A DNA stretch of 64,000 nt from JAUMBM01 sp964441755. GTDB taxonomy: Bacteria > Bacteroidota > Bacteroidia > Chitinophagales > Saprospiraceae. The notes under the pieces were generated by a model that was not told the DNA's origin, did no database searches, and saw only the letters and a list, made by a program, of their open reading frames with translations. The stretch is taken from positions 183,192 to 247,191 of the forward strand of contig CAYTVG010000005.1 of the NCBI GenBank assembly GCA_964441755.1, read 5' to 3'. Position numbers and translations under genes: made by a program. Shown piece after piece: positions 18,829 to 27,565 of this stretch (the first letter of the stretch is position 1; each line of letters begins with the position of its first letter).

Positions 18829-19000
18829 GGAATGCTGTGTGTGAAAATGTTGTCTATAGAAATAATACCTGCCTTGCGTTCAGCGTATATCCGGAATCTT
18901 CTGCCGGAGATGAAACGGCTGCGTTTTCACGTTTGTAAAGCAGCACAGACAGCGCTGCCCGATGTAAAAAAGATGAAAAACCAGGCGTTTGGGGCTCAGT

Positions 19001-19031
19001 AAAAAAAACCGAACCCGCTCTTATGCGAGCG
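19001..19031 (-). terminator. Possible intrinsic terminator of cysS
   Basis: On the minus strand the end of cysS forms a short hairpin, CGCTC-GCATAA-GAGCG. After seven further bases it is followed by eight consecutive T. The stem is short and separated from the T-run, so the terminator is plausible but weak. Confidence 0.4.
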
Positions 19032-20517
19032 TCCAGCTACTGCCTTCTTTGCTGTCTTTCAACAGAACGCCTGCCTCCTTTAGCTCATCCCGGATTTTGT
19101 CGGAAGTGGCCCAGTCCTTATTTGCTCTCGCTTGCAGGCGAAGGTTGATAAGTACTTGCATGATATCATCAAGTACGGCAGACTGTGAGGCTTCTTCATG
19201 CTCATCCTTGAGACCAAATACCTGATCGATGAATGCTTCAAAAGTAGCCTTGAGTCTGTCTATAGTTTGGCCGGATATGTCCGCTAAAGAGAGCTGACCT
19301 CCCTTGAGACTGTTGATGCGTGTGACCAGCTCAAAGAGCCGTGCCAAAGCCTTGGGCGTATTGAAGTCGTCATTCATTTCGGTATACACAGCTTCAATCA
19401 GCTCGTTAATTTCCCGGTCGAGATCGCTGCTGACGGGATCGGCTGTTGGGACTGTGAGCGATTGCAGTGTTTTGTAGCTCTCCATAAGTCTCCGGTATCC
19501 CTTCTCAGCTGCTTGCAGTCCTTCATCGGTAAGGTCCAGTGGACTGCCGTAGTGTGCCTGCAGCATGAAAAACTTGACTGTCATGGGACTGTAGCCCTTA
19601 CTTACGTGCGGGCTGTCACCACTGAATAGCTGCGTTGGCGAAATAGTGTTGCCATCGCTTTTGGACATTTTTTTGCCGTTTAGCAGCAACATGTTGGTAT
19701 GCAGCCAGTAACGTGCACCTGCGTGACTGCAGGAACCAATGTTTTGTGCAATCTCGTTCTCGTGGTGAGGGAATTTGAGATCGTTACCCCCTCCGTGGAT
19801 GTCAAATGTCTCACCCAGGTATTTTGTGCTCATGGCCGAACACTCCAGATGCCAGCCCGGGAATCCGACTGACCATGGGCTTTTCCATACCATGATGTCC
19901 TCCGGCCGGGCCTTCATCCAAATGGCAAAATCCGCAGGGTGTTCTTTCTCATCCTGATTCTTTAGGTTATCACGACTCTCGGATATAAGCTCCTCCAGAA
20001 CACGACCCGAAAGTTTGCCGTACATACCAGGGTTTTCTTGCGCAAATTTGATGGTATTGAAGTACACGGAACCGTTGCGCTCATAGGCGTATCCACGGTC
20101 GAGTATGGTCTGCACCATCTCTATTTGTTCCGGAATATGACCGGTTGCACGTGGCTCTATGCTGGGGGGCAGGTTGTTGAAAATGCGCATCATCTCCGTA
20201 AACCCTACCGTATACTTTTGCGCAACTTCCATGGGCTCCAGCTGCGCTATGCGCGCACCCTTGGCCATCCGGTCCTCTCCGTCATCGGTCAGGTGACCTA
20301 CATCCGTGATATTTCGTACATAACGAACCCTGTAACCTAAGTGTAGTAAATAGCGATATATAACGTCGAAGCTGACAAAGGTGCGGCAATTGCCTAAGTG
20401 TACGTCATTGTATACCGTAGGGCCACATACATACATGCCGGCATAGCCCTCTACCAGTGGCTGAAAGGTTTCTTTGGTCCTGCTAAGACTGTTGTACAGC
20501 GTCAGTTTCGATTGCAT
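19021..20517 (-). CDS. cysS: Cysteinyl-tRNA synthetase
   Basis: A 498-residue class I aminoacyl-tRNA synthetase. I place the start at ATG 20517 (MQSKLTLYNSL, the usual beginning of the family); an upstream in-frame GTG at 20535 would add six residues. The motif MYVCGPTVYNDVHLGNCRTF contains the zinc-ligand Cys and the HIGH-equivalent HLGN. FDIHGGGNDLKFPHHENEIAQ carries further zinc ligands, and KMSKSDGN is the KMSKS loop. The C-terminal DALR-like helical domain and a short tail complete the protein. It charges tRNA-Cys in the cytoplasm. A TACCTTTG element 96 bases upstream is a likely promoter. The rhodopsin operon ends about 290 bases upstream with its own terminator, so the two are probably independent. 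Confidence 0.97.
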   Translation of the reverse strand: MQSKLTLYNSLSRTKETFQPLVEGYAGMYVCGPTVYNDVHLGNCRTFVSFDVIYRYLLHLGYRVRYVRNITDVGHLTDDGEDRMAKGARIAQLEPMEVAQKYTVGFTEMMRIFNNLPPSIEPRATGHIPEQIEMVQTILDRGYAYERNGSVYFNTIKFAQENPGMYGKLSGRVLEELISESRDNLKNQDEKEHPADFAIWMKARPEDIMVWKSPWSVGFPGWHLECSAMSTKYLGETFDIHGGGNDLKFPHHENEIAQNIGSCSHAGARYWLHTNMLLLNGKKMSKSDGNTISPTQLFSGDSPHVSKGYSPMTVKFFMLQAHYGSPLDLTDEGLQAAEKGYRRLMESYKTLQSLTVPTADPVSSDLDREINELIEAVYTEMNDDFNTPKALARLFELVTRINSLKGGQLSLADISGQTIDRLKATFEAFIDQVFGLKDEHEEASQSAVLDDIMQVLINLRLQARANKDWATSDKIRDELKEAGVLLKDSKEGSSWTLA

Positions 20518-20612
20518 TTTCACCTGGTTTTCCACTTCGCTGACCGATGGGTTGAAGCGGATCGTTCATAATATATAATCAAGATTGTCTGTCAGGGGTG
20601 CTTTCGCACTAG

Positions 20613-20620
20613 CAAAGGTA
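20613..20620 (-). promoter_or_regulatory. Putative -7 element (TACCTTTG) of cysS
   Basis: The minus strand reads TACCTTTG, an exact TAnnTTTG match, 96 bases upstream of the cysS ATG. No TTG is present at the ideal -33 distance. A small inverted repeat ATTGT-TG-ACAAT (20624-20635) sits directly upstream and could be an operator. Confidence 0.5.
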
Positions 20621-20682
20621 AGCATTGTTGACAATATTGCGATTGCTCTGGCTCCGCATTCCGTTATTACAGCCGGTACCAT

Positions 20683-20719
20683 TATAAATAAAGCCATCCC
20701 GCAGCGAGTGCGGGATGGC
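20683..20719 (-). terminator. Intrinsic terminator of the blh-rhodopsin operon
   Basis: A perfect 11-bp stem (GCCATCCCGCA at 20693-20703 pairing with TGCGGGATGGC at 20709-20719) with a 5-base loop is followed on the minus strand by the U-rich run TTTATTTATAAT. It lies about 90 bases downstream of the rhodopsin stop codon and is a convincing minus-strand terminator. Confidence 0.8.
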
Positions 20720-20752
20720 GAAGGGTCATCACAACGATACGCTATATGATGC

Positions 20753-20784
20753 GCATATAAGTAGGCTAACCGCCACTTATATGC
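20753..20784. repeat. Second inverted repeat downstream of the rhodopsin gene
   Basis: GCATATAAGT (20753-20762) pairs perfectly with ACTTATATGC (20775-20784), and an inner GGC/GCC pair extends the stem. It lies between the rhodopsin stop (20807) and the terminator. It may stabilise the 3' end of the abundant rhodopsin message; no T-run follows it. Confidence 0.55.
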
Positions 20785-20806
20785 CTATATAACGCTACTT
20801 TATGCA

Positions 20807-21538
20807 TTACTTCTTGCTTTGTACAGCCAGAGAGTAAATAACCAACCCGAATCCGATCTTGTTGACAGCGTCACCGATGTTGTAGATCACATCCATGCTG
20901 CCTGGATTCAGTACACCACTCAGCCAGCCTGACTCAGGAATAGCCATGTAGCCGATCGGATAGATTGCCCAACCTACGAGGATGAACCATCCAAGTGTGC
21001 TGAATGCCTTCTGAAGTACTGGGTCTGAAGAACCAGTAGCCAGTTTCTTCGCTGATCCCATCCATACTTCATACAGAATGCCAACATAACCAATGGTGGA
21101 AATGAAGCCCCAAAGTGGTGACTGGTCGCGGAACATAGTTTCGCCAAGATAACCAGCTACAAGCATCAGTACGCTGTAGGCAATCATCTTCCACATCAGG
21201 CCGATGCGGGCGCCAAATGCCTTCAGAATCAGGTAGAATTCTACGCACATGAGCGGAACTGTCAGGATCCAGTCAATGTAGCGGAACTCTGTTGGCGATG
21301 TTCCGTTCTCTGCCCAGAAGTCGCGCATGTAGAAATAGTGAACTGCTGCAATGAAGGTAATCAAACCGGAAACCAGCAGGGAAGTTCTCCACTTGCTTTC
21401 CTGATTCCACATTTCAACAAAGAAAAATACAGATGCTGCCATCATGGCCATTGAGCCAATGAAAAAGGTAAAACCTACATAGTCGCCTGACTTGAGATTT
21501 GCCAGTAACAGCGTTTGGAAAGTAACCATAGAATCCAT
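20807..21538 (-). CDS. Light-driven proton-pumping rhodopsin (proteorhodopsin type, DTE motif)
   Basis: A 243-residue seven-helix microbial rhodopsin. ATG 21538 is preferred over an upstream in-frame start because the extra residues would overlap blh and are not rhodopsin-like. Helix C reads RYIDWILTVPLMCVEFYLIL. Asp89 is the proton acceptor, Thr93 the middle residue and Glu100 the donor (DTE, an outward proton pump). Met97 at the spectral-tuning site predicts green absorption. His67 in helix B matches the proteorhodopsin counter-ion partner, and Asp223 and Lys227 in helix G bind retinal. In helix E, Gly144 (LWGFIST) aligns with bacteriorhodopsin Trp138 and xanthorhodopsin Gly156, the opening that accepts a carotenoid antenna. 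It is encoded 40 bases downstream of blh, which makes its chromophore, and is followed by a terminator. Confidence 0.96.
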   Translation of the reverse strand: MDSMVTFQTLLLANLKSGDYVGFTFFIGSMAMMAASVFFFVEMWNQESKWRTSLLVSGLITFIAAVHYFYMRDFWAENGTSPTEFRYIDWILTVPLMCVEFYLILKAFGARIGLMWKMIAYSVLMLVAGYLGETMFRDQSPLWGFISTIGYVGILYEVWMGSAKKLATGSSDPVLQKAFSTLGWFILVGWAIYPIGYMAIPESGWLSGVLNPGSMDVIYNIGDAVNKIGFGLVIYSLAVQSKK

Positions 21539-21578
21539 AATGAGTGGTATTTTATATTTGGTTAAAAAATGCGAATGG

Positions 21579-22547
21579 TTATTGCTCTTTTGTAGATCTG
21601 TTGCCCACTGCCAGCGCTCGCTCATACAGCCTGTCAATCAGGATGGCATGCGGAGTAGTGATGATGGATATGAAAAGGAAGAGTGTCCCCCAGCCCAAGG
21701 GTTGTGATGCCCATTGGTATTGGTAGTAGCCCAGTGCCACCAGACCCGTAATCGCCAGCAGACTCATGGGCACAATCTGCCGCAAATACATCTGGCTGCT
21801 GTAAGCGCCCTTGTACAGTCGGCGGAATATGCCTATTTGGTCCAGGGTCGCAGCTAATGAGTGCCATACGACAAAGTATATCGAGAAACCTACCAATAGA
21901 GGTGTAAAAGAAAACAATGCTGCTAAAAGGCATAGATTGATAAGCTCCCCTACAAATGAATCGTCGCTCAATACCGACCGCTCGTTTAGGTGGCTGAGAA
22001 CAATCACGTTGCCAAAGAAAGAGAGACCAATCAATACCCGCCTGAATCCATCGTCCAACAGGTAAGCTTTGCCTGTTATCTCTGTGACAATGGCAGCCGC
22101 TTCTTCGTGGTGAATGAGTATCGGAAACCCAAGTACGAATCCTCCCCACAAAAGATACATGAGCCTCGCCTGCCAACGATTGCTGAACGTCACGGTGTGC
22201 CAGTGCGATTGCCCAAAATGGTAAATCGATACAAGTATAAACAGGGCAAATGCCCACTTAGCGTAAAAGTACCACAGGGCTCCATAGCCCACAATCGCTG
22301 CCAGGTAGTAACCGTAAAAGGTCCATTTTACTGATTGTGGTTGATCAGATTTGACAAATAATCTGAAGACAAGGTAATCAGAAGCACCGTGAGGAATACC
22401 TAATAATATAATCACTAATACGATCCAGCTTATTGCATTTTCTCCTGCCAGTACCGGCCCAAATACCCCCATGAATATGGCAAACAAGGTGGTTAACCTC
22501 GCAAGCTTGCTCACAACGGGTGAATGGAATGTATAGGCTTGAATCAT
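21579..22547 (-). CDS. blh: Beta-carotene 15,15'-dioxygenase, Brp/Blh family
   Basis: A 322-residue polytopic membrane protein with about eight hydrophobic segments. Conserved histidine motifs of the Brp/Blh family are present in order: GIPHGASDYL, SIYHFGQSHWH, FVVWHSLA and TTPHAILIDRLYE. These histidines bind the catalytic iron. The enzyme cleaves beta-carotene into two retinal molecules in the cytoplasmic membrane and so supplies the chromophore for the rhodopsin encoded 40 bases downstream on the same strand. No lycopene cyclase or other crt gene is in the window, so beta-carotene must be made from genes elsewhere. A TATCTTTG element about 80 bases upstream probably drives the operon. Confidence 0.96.
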   Translation of the reverse strand: MIQAYTFHSPVVSKLARLTTLFAIFMGVFGPVLAGENAISWIVLVIILLGIPHGASDYLVFRLFVKSDQPQSVKWTFYGYYLAAIVGYGALWYFYAKWAFALFILVSIYHFGQSHWHTVTFSNRWQARLMYLLWGGFVLGFPILIHHEEAAAIVTEITGKAYLLDDGFRRVLIGLSFFGNVIVLSHLNERSVLSDDSFVGELINLCLLAALFSFTPLLVGFSIYFVVWHSLAATLDQIGIFRRLYKGAYSSQMYLRQIVPMSLLAITGLVALGYYQYQWASQPLGWGTLFLFISIITTPHAILIDRLYERALAVGNRSTKEQ

Positions 22548-23064
22548 TTGCTTTCGACTGTTGGTTAAAATTATTATTTACAATTAGGGCGCATGGTGTA
22601 ATTAATGTTGGCTAAGTGATAAGACAAAGATATATTTTTAATGTTCAAAAATTTTAGAAAAAACTGTAAGAATTATTTTTTTGAATAAGCTCTGTGAATA
22701 CATTTTGACATTTTTAATCTGTTAATCTGGTTATTGTGTTGTTGATGAGGATTTGTATTGTAAAGTATTGGTTAAACAATTTGCTGAATTGCTTGATTTT
22801 TGTTTAAGGTTGTTGCAGGGACTAATACTATAGGTTACGTGAGCTTAGTAACGGATCGTGGAGCAGCAGCGTGCCGGATTTTTTGTTCAGTTTGGAATGC
22901 CTGCAGGGGCTAAGTGAAAATCAAATTGGCTTTCAGTAAAAAATGTTATTTTTCCGTCTGCTAATTTCTTTGTTAATCTGTCAGGTGCTCTCTTCCTGCA
23001 GGGGTGTCCGATAGGGTCTAAGGCCTGCCTCCTTTACCTGACGAATACAATACCAGCGATGATT
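22548..23064. other. AT-rich divergent intergenic region between blh and the M24 peptidase gene
   Basis: About 510 bases with no convincing gene. The half near blh is very AT-rich and contains the blh -7 element. The half near the peptidase contains two copies of CCTGCAGGGG (near 22900 and 23000) and two TTAATCTG repeats. No exact TAnnTTTG element was found for the plus-strand gene. The length would allow light- or redox-responsive regulation of the rhodopsin operon, but no operator is identifiable by eye. Confidence 0.6.
22625..22632 (-). promoter_or_regulatory. Putative -7 element (TATCTTTG) of the blh-rhodopsin operon
   Basis: The minus strand reads TATCTTTG, an exact match to the Bacteroidota -7 consensus, 78 bases upstream of the blh start. 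A TTTTTG lies upstream but only 13 bases away, shorter than the usual 19-21. The surrounding DNA is AT-rich, as expected for a strong promoter. Confidence 0.6.
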
Positions 23065-24468
23065 ATGTCTTCTTATTTGTTTTTCAGTAAAATGCGATCT
23101 GTATTGTCTGGCTTTTCATTTGCCGGCCTTTTGACCTGCCTCGCGTTGGTCATGTTGACACGTTTCGCTTCAGCACAGCCTTTGGTGTTGGATGAAAGAG
23201 CCAGGGCAAAAGTTATTGATGAACTGCTCGAAGATAGATTCAATACTTTGCTGCCGCAGCTGATGCGAAGGGAAGGGATTGATATGTGGATTGTTATCTC
23301 ACGGGAGTATAATGAAGATCCTGTAATGAAAACTATGCTACCGGCCGAATGGCTTTCTGCCCGGCGACGAACGGTCATGGTTTTTTTTGACGCAGGGATA
23401 GATAAACCGCTGGAAAAACTGGCTATCAGCCGATATGATGTAGGTTTACTGAAGGCTAGCTGGGATCTGAATGTCTTCCCCGATCAATGGGAAGCATTAT
23501 TGGAGATTATTAAAACCAGAAATCCCCGGCGTATCGGAATTAATACCTCGGATACCTATGGTCTTGCCGATGGGCTTGTACAGACTGAATATGCGCAGCT
23601 CATGCAGTACCTGCCCGAAAATTACAAAAAGCGGGTGGTTTCGGCAGAGAAACTGGCTATCGCCTGGCTGGAGACTCGTACGGATAAGGAAATGGTACTC
23701 TATGAACATATTTGCCATCTTTCACACCTGATCGTCGCAGAGGGCTTATCCGAAATGGCTATCCAACCGGGGGTCACAACGACAGAAGACGTCGTTTGGT
23801 GGTATCGCAATCGCGTCCGGCAACTCGGCCTGGATACCTGGTTTCATCCTACAGTAGATGTGCAACGTGCAGATCCCGAAAATTTTGATCATCTCCGTAC
23901 TTTTTCCCGCCGGCCCGGGCTGCAGGTCATTATGCCGGGTGATTTACTGCATGTCGATTTTGGAATATCTTACCTGCGACTAAATACGGATATGCAGCAG
24001 CATGCTTATGTACTTCGCCCCGGAGAAACCCAGGCGCCTGCCGCTCTTCAGCAGGCGCTGCAGGCAGGCAACCGACTGCAGGATATTCTTACCTCACAAT
24101 TTACTAAAGGTAAAACGGGTAACGAAATGCTCGCGGCAGCACTGCAACAGGCCGCGCAGGAGGGTATCACCGGTAGTATTTATTCGCATCCCATTGGTTA
24201 TCATGGACATGCTGCAGGCCCGGCTATCGGAATGTGGGATAATCAAAAAAATGTGCCGGGGACAGGGGATTATCCGCTCTTTGAAAATACAGCTTATTCG
24301 ATCGAACTCAATGTTTCAGTACCAATTCCGGAATGGAATAAGACCATCCGAATTATGCTGGAAGAGGATGGTTTTTTCGATGGAAGTTCTTTTAGATATA
24401 TGGACGGCCGACAACAGCAACTTTGGCTGATACCCCGCCCAATCGGTTCACATCAATCAGCAAGGTGA
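23065..24468 (+). CDS. Secreted M24-family metallopeptidase (Xaa-Pro aminopeptidase-like)
   Basis: A 467-residue protein starting at ATG 23065; ATG 23059 and ATG 23092 are alternatives. A hydrophobic leader ending in RFASAQ is probably a signal peptide. The N-terminal creatinase-like domain (MWIVISREYNEDPVMKTMLPAEW) is followed by the pita-bread fold. All five metal ligands appear present: Asp in HVDFGISY, Asp in LNTDMQQH, His in GYHGHAAGPAIG, Glu in YSIELN and Glu in MLEEDGFF. Relatives remove N-terminal residues before proline, but substrate cannot be fixed from sequence. The stop codon overlaps the start of the following MgtC/DUF4010 gene (TGATG), implying translational coupling. Confidence 0.9.
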   Translation: MSSYLFFSKMRSVLSGFSFAGLLTCLALVMLTRFASAQPLVLDERARAKVIDELLEDRFNTLLPQLMRREGIDMWIVISREYNEDPVMKTMLPAEWLSARRRTVMVFFDAGIDKPLEKLAISRYDVGLLKASWDLNVFPDQWEALLEIIKTRNPRRIGINTSDTYGLADGLVQTEYAQLMQYLPENYKKRVVSAEKLAIAWLETRTDKEMVLYEHICHLSHLIVAEGLSEMAIQPGVTTTEDVVWWYRNRVRQLGLDTWFHPTVDVQRADPENFDHLRTFSRRPGLQVIMPGDLLHVDFGISYLRLNTDMQQHAYVLRPGETQAPAALQQALQAGNRLQDILTSQFTKGKTGNEMLAAALQQAAQEGITGSIYSHPIGYHGHAAGPAIGMWDNQKNVPGTGDYPLFENTAYSIELNVSVPIPEWNKTIRIMLEEDGFFDGSSFRYMDGRQQQLWLIPRPIGSHQSAR

Positions 24469-25748
24469 TGCAAGGTTTTTTTGAGGACTTATTACCCGAC
24501 TTTTTTAAAGGATTACTCATTGCTGCAGGTATAGGCCTTGTGCTGGGGCTTGAGCGTGAGTTTAATACGCATGCTAAACCAGCTCACCTGGGGGGGATCA
24601 GGACCTTTGTGCTGGCAACACTGTTGGGCTATGTGGCAACCTGGCTGCACGGTATCGGCTATCCACAACTGCTGCTGCTGTTTGGTATAGGCTTTTTTAT
24701 ACTGATTGTCATCGCCTATTTTGCTCAGTCAACAATGGGAAACTTAGGGCTGACAACAGAAATTGCTCTTTTCCTGTCGTTTGCTCTCGGGGCAATGATC
24801 GCAGCCGCCTATGTCACAGAGGCTATGGTGCTGGTGGTGCTGCTGACCCTGGTCTTATCACTCAAAGAACAACTGCATGGGTTTATCCGCCAACTGACAA
24901 CGGAGGAACTCTATGCGTTTATCAAGTTTTTTGTGATGGCATTGTTAATCCTGCCGCTTCTGCCTGATAAAACCTTTGGCCCGGGGGCACTGCTCAATTT
25001 GCGCGACTTGGGCTGGATTGTAGTGCTGGTATTGTCACTCAGCTTTATTGGCTATTTGCTGCTGAAGTTTGGGAAGGCAGATAAGGGAATATGGATAACA
25101 GCTATGATTGGCGGACTCTTTTCCTCTACACTCATCGCTTGGGTGTTTTCGGCAAAAAGCAGGGAAAATCCTTCCCTGGGGGCTGTCTTTGGGTCTGGTA
25201 TTGTGCTGGCTTCTGCTGTTATGTTTGCAAGGGTGTTCCTGCTGGCTGGTATTTTTCATCCCCCACTGGCTCGCTTGTTGTTTTGGCCGCTGACCGCCAT
25301 GTTTTTGGCATGCCTGGTGCCGGCAGCAGTGACCTATCGAACCGCATCCAAAGAACAGGCTGATGCCAAATTGTCACCTGGCTATCCGCTGGATGTGGCC
25401 AATGCCGTATGGTTTCTCTTGCTTTATATCGGTATCACCTATCTCATGTTTGGTTCCCGACAGTGGCTGGGCGGTTCGCTTATTTATTTGTCAGGTGCTG
25501 TCGCAGGTATCGCTGATCTGGATGCCATTACGATTAGTACTGCTAAATGGTCTGCCGGACAGTCTGTTATGGGGACTCAGGCAGCTGTGATTATCTTGCT
25601 GGCTGCTTTGTCCAACTCAGTCTTTAAACTCGGCATTAGCTTGTCAACTGGCGCAACCGATATTCGAAAATCTGTCTGGCTCGGATTCGGCCTGGTGCTG
25701 CTGGCTGGTCTTGCGTCAGTCTTGTTCCTGCTGCTGCAAGCAACCTGA
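24468..25748 (+). CDS. MgtC/SapB-DUF4010 family membrane protein
   Basis: A 426-residue polytopic membrane protein. ATG 24468 is chosen because it forms a TGATG overlap with the preceding stop; an in-frame TTG at 24423 would add 15 residues inside the peptidase gene. The N-terminal third is MgtC-like: LLIAAGIGLVLGLEREF, followed by HLGGIRTFVLATLLGYVATWL. The rest is the DUF4010 portion, with helices around GPGALLNLRDLGWIVVL, FGSGIVLASAVMFARVF and GAVAGIADLDAITIS. About a dozen membrane segments are visible. Function is unknown; a role in ion or magnesium homeostasis is suggested only by the MgtC domain. The coupling to a secreted peptidase is unexplained. Confidence 0.88.
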   Translation: MQGFFEDLLPDFFKGLLIAAGIGLVLGLEREFNTHAKPAHLGGIRTFVLATLLGYVATWLHGIGYPQLLLLFGIGFFILIVIAYFAQSTMGNLGLTTEIALFLSFALGAMIAAAYVTEAMVLVVLLTLVLSLKEQLHGFIRQLTTEELYAFIKFFVMALLILPLLPDKTFGPGALLNLRDLGWIVVLVLSLSFIGYLLLKFGKADKGIWITAMIGGLFSSTLIAWVFSAKSRENPSLGAVFGSGIVLASAVMFARVFLLAGIFHPPLARLLFWPLTAMFLACLVPAAVTYRTASKEQADAKLSPGYPLDVANAVWFLLLYIGITYLMFGSRQWLGGSLIYLSGAVAGIADLDAITISTAKWSAGQSVMGTQAAVIILLAALSNSVFKLGISLSTGATDIRKSVWLGFGLVLLAGLASVLFLLLQAT

Positions 25749-25824
25749 TGTAAAGTGCTTTATCTCCTATAGTGAAATAACAGGCTGTTTTATCAGATGA
25801 AAGTCAACCGGCGGCTAATCGCAA

Positions 25825-25859
25825 TTGTTGTATTTTTTACACTAAGTTGCGTACTTTTG
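25825..25859 (+). promoter_or_regulatory. Promoter of gpmI
   Basis: TTGTTG at 25825-25830 and TACTTTTG at 25852-25859 are separated by 21 bases and match the Bacteroidota -33/-7 consensus. The -7 element ends 43 bases upstream of the gpmI ATG. Confidence 0.7.
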
Positions 25860-25902
25860 CACCCTGCACATTAGTTTCTACAAGGTTTAGAATTTATTAT
25901 TT

Positions 25903-27441
25903 ATGAGCAATCACAAAGCTTTACTGGTTATTCTGGACGGTTGGGGGTTGGGGCAAAATCCCGATGCCGATGCCATTGCACAGGCAAATACGCCTCATTT
26001 TGATGCCTTGATGAATACCTATCCCCACGCTACCTTGGTCACTTATGGCGAAGAGGTGGGCTTGCCAGAAGGACAAATGGGGAATTCTGAGGTGGGGCAT
26101 CTGAATATCGGTGCAGGTAGGGTGGTTTATCAGGAACTGGTACGCATCAATGTGGCAGTACGAGATGGTAACCTGGCACGAAATCCCGGATTGCTCGAGG
26201 CTTTTTCATACGCCAAAGCTAATGACAAGGCAGTTCATTTCCTGGGTCTGGTATCCGACGGGGGAGTCCACGCTCATACCAGCCATCTTAAAGCTCTTTG
26301 CGATATAGCATCCTCTCAGGGCGTGCAAAAATCATTCATTCATGCTTTCACCGATGGCAGGGATACGGATCCTAAAAGTGGTCTGGGCTATCTGACAGAT
26401 GTGCTGGAGCATATACGGCTTCAACCCACCAAACTGGCTAGTGTCGTGGGCAGATATTATGCCATGGATCGCGACAATCGCTGGGAACGCGTAAAAGTTG
26501 CCTACGATCTGCTGGTAAATGGCAAAGGAGAACCTACTACTGATCCTTTGGCTGTGCTGACTGCCCGCTATGAACAGGGAGAGACGGATGAATTTTTACT
26601 GCCCGTTTGTTGTACGCAAGAAGATGGCCGGCCTGTTGCCACCATACAGGACGGGGATGTGGTGGTGTTTTTTAATTTTCGTACAGACAGACCACGACAA
26701 TTAACAGTGGTACTCTCTCAGCGTGATTTCCCCGAGTACCAGATGCATAAGCTTAATCTGCGCTACCTGAGCATGACCAGTTACGATGAAACTTTCCAGG
26801 GGGTGGAGCCGCTTTTTGAAAAAAAAGATATGAACAGCACCTTGGGAGAGGTACTCTCCCGCGCAGGTAAATCCCAGCTGCGAATCGCGGAGACGGAGAA
26901 GTATCCGCACGTTACCTTTTTTTTTAACGGAGGAAAAGAAGAACCTTTCCCGGGAGAGAGGCGTATCTTGATTCCCTCGCCCAAGGAGGTGCCTACTTAT
27001 GATCTCAAACCAGAGATGAGCGCCCTGGGAATTACGGACGCAGCTATTGATGATATGCGTACGCACAAGCCTGACTTTATATGTCTTAATTTTGCCAATG
27101 CTGATATGGTAGGGCATACCGGGGTGTTCAATGCGGCTGTCACGGCTGCCGAAGTCGTTGACCGCTGCCTGGGTCGGCTGGTCGATACCGCACTTGCGGA
27201 GGATTATGAGGTTCTGGTAATTGCAGATCACGGGAATTCCGATTTTCTCATTAATGCCGACGGATCGCCCAATACAGCACACACGATGAATCCTGTGCCC
27301 TGTATTTTTATAAGCCCAAGGGCGGCTCAGTACAGGCTTAGGGATGGAAAATTGGGGGACGTGGCGCCAAGCTTGCTCTGGATGATGGATCTGGCGAAAC
27401 CAGCGGCCATGGAGGGCGTCAATCTGATTGAACCACGCTAG
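25903..27441 (+). CDS. gpmI: 2,3-bisphosphoglycerate-independent phosphoglycerate mutase
   Basis: A 512-residue alkaline-phosphatase-superfamily enzyme of standard length. The first metal-binding motif is LLVILDGWGLG. The phosphoserine motif QMGNSEVGHLNIGAGR places the catalytic serine at residue 62, and HAFTDGRDTDP, YYAMDRDNRWERV, FFNFRTDRPRQL, NFANADMVGHTG and IADHGNSD supply the remaining metal and substrate ligands. It interconverts 3- and 2-phosphoglycerate in glycolysis and gluconeogenesis, requiring manganese but no 2,3-bisphosphoglycerate cofactor. It has its own good promoter 43 bases upstream. The downstream lipoprotein gene begins 124 bases after the stop. Confidence 0.98.
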   Translation: MSNHKALLVILDGWGLGQNPDADAIAQANTPHFDALMNTYPHATLVTYGEEVGLPEGQMGNSEVGHLNIGAGRVVYQELVRINVAVRDGNLARNPGLLEAFSYAKANDKAVHFLGLVSDGGVHAHTSHLKALCDIASSQGVQKSFIHAFTDGRDTDPKSGLGYLTDVLEHIRLQPTKLASVVGRYYAMDRDNRWERVKVAYDLLVNGKGEPTTDPLAVLTARYEQGETDEFLLPVCCTQEDGRPVATIQDGDVVVFFNFRTDRPRQLTVVLSQRDFPEYQMHKLNLRYLSMTSYDETFQGVEPLFEKKDMNSTLGEVLSRAGKSQLRIAETEKYPHVTFFFNGGKEEPFPGERRILIPSPKEVPTYDLKPEMSALGITDAAIDDMRTHKPDFICLNFANADMVGHTGVFNAAVTAAEVVDRCLGRLVDTALAEDYEVLVIADHGNSDFLINADGSPNTAHTMNPVPCIFISPRAAQYRLRDGKLGDVAPSLLWMMDLAKPAAMEGVNLIEPR

Positions 27442-27565
27442 CAAAGCCTCTCTTGATTGCTTTTATTCTTTATGCCTTCAACCGAAAGTTTACTTATCTG
27501 TTCTTGTTGCATTGCTTATATTGCTTTTAGTACAACAACTACAGCTACACAACGACTCACTATCT

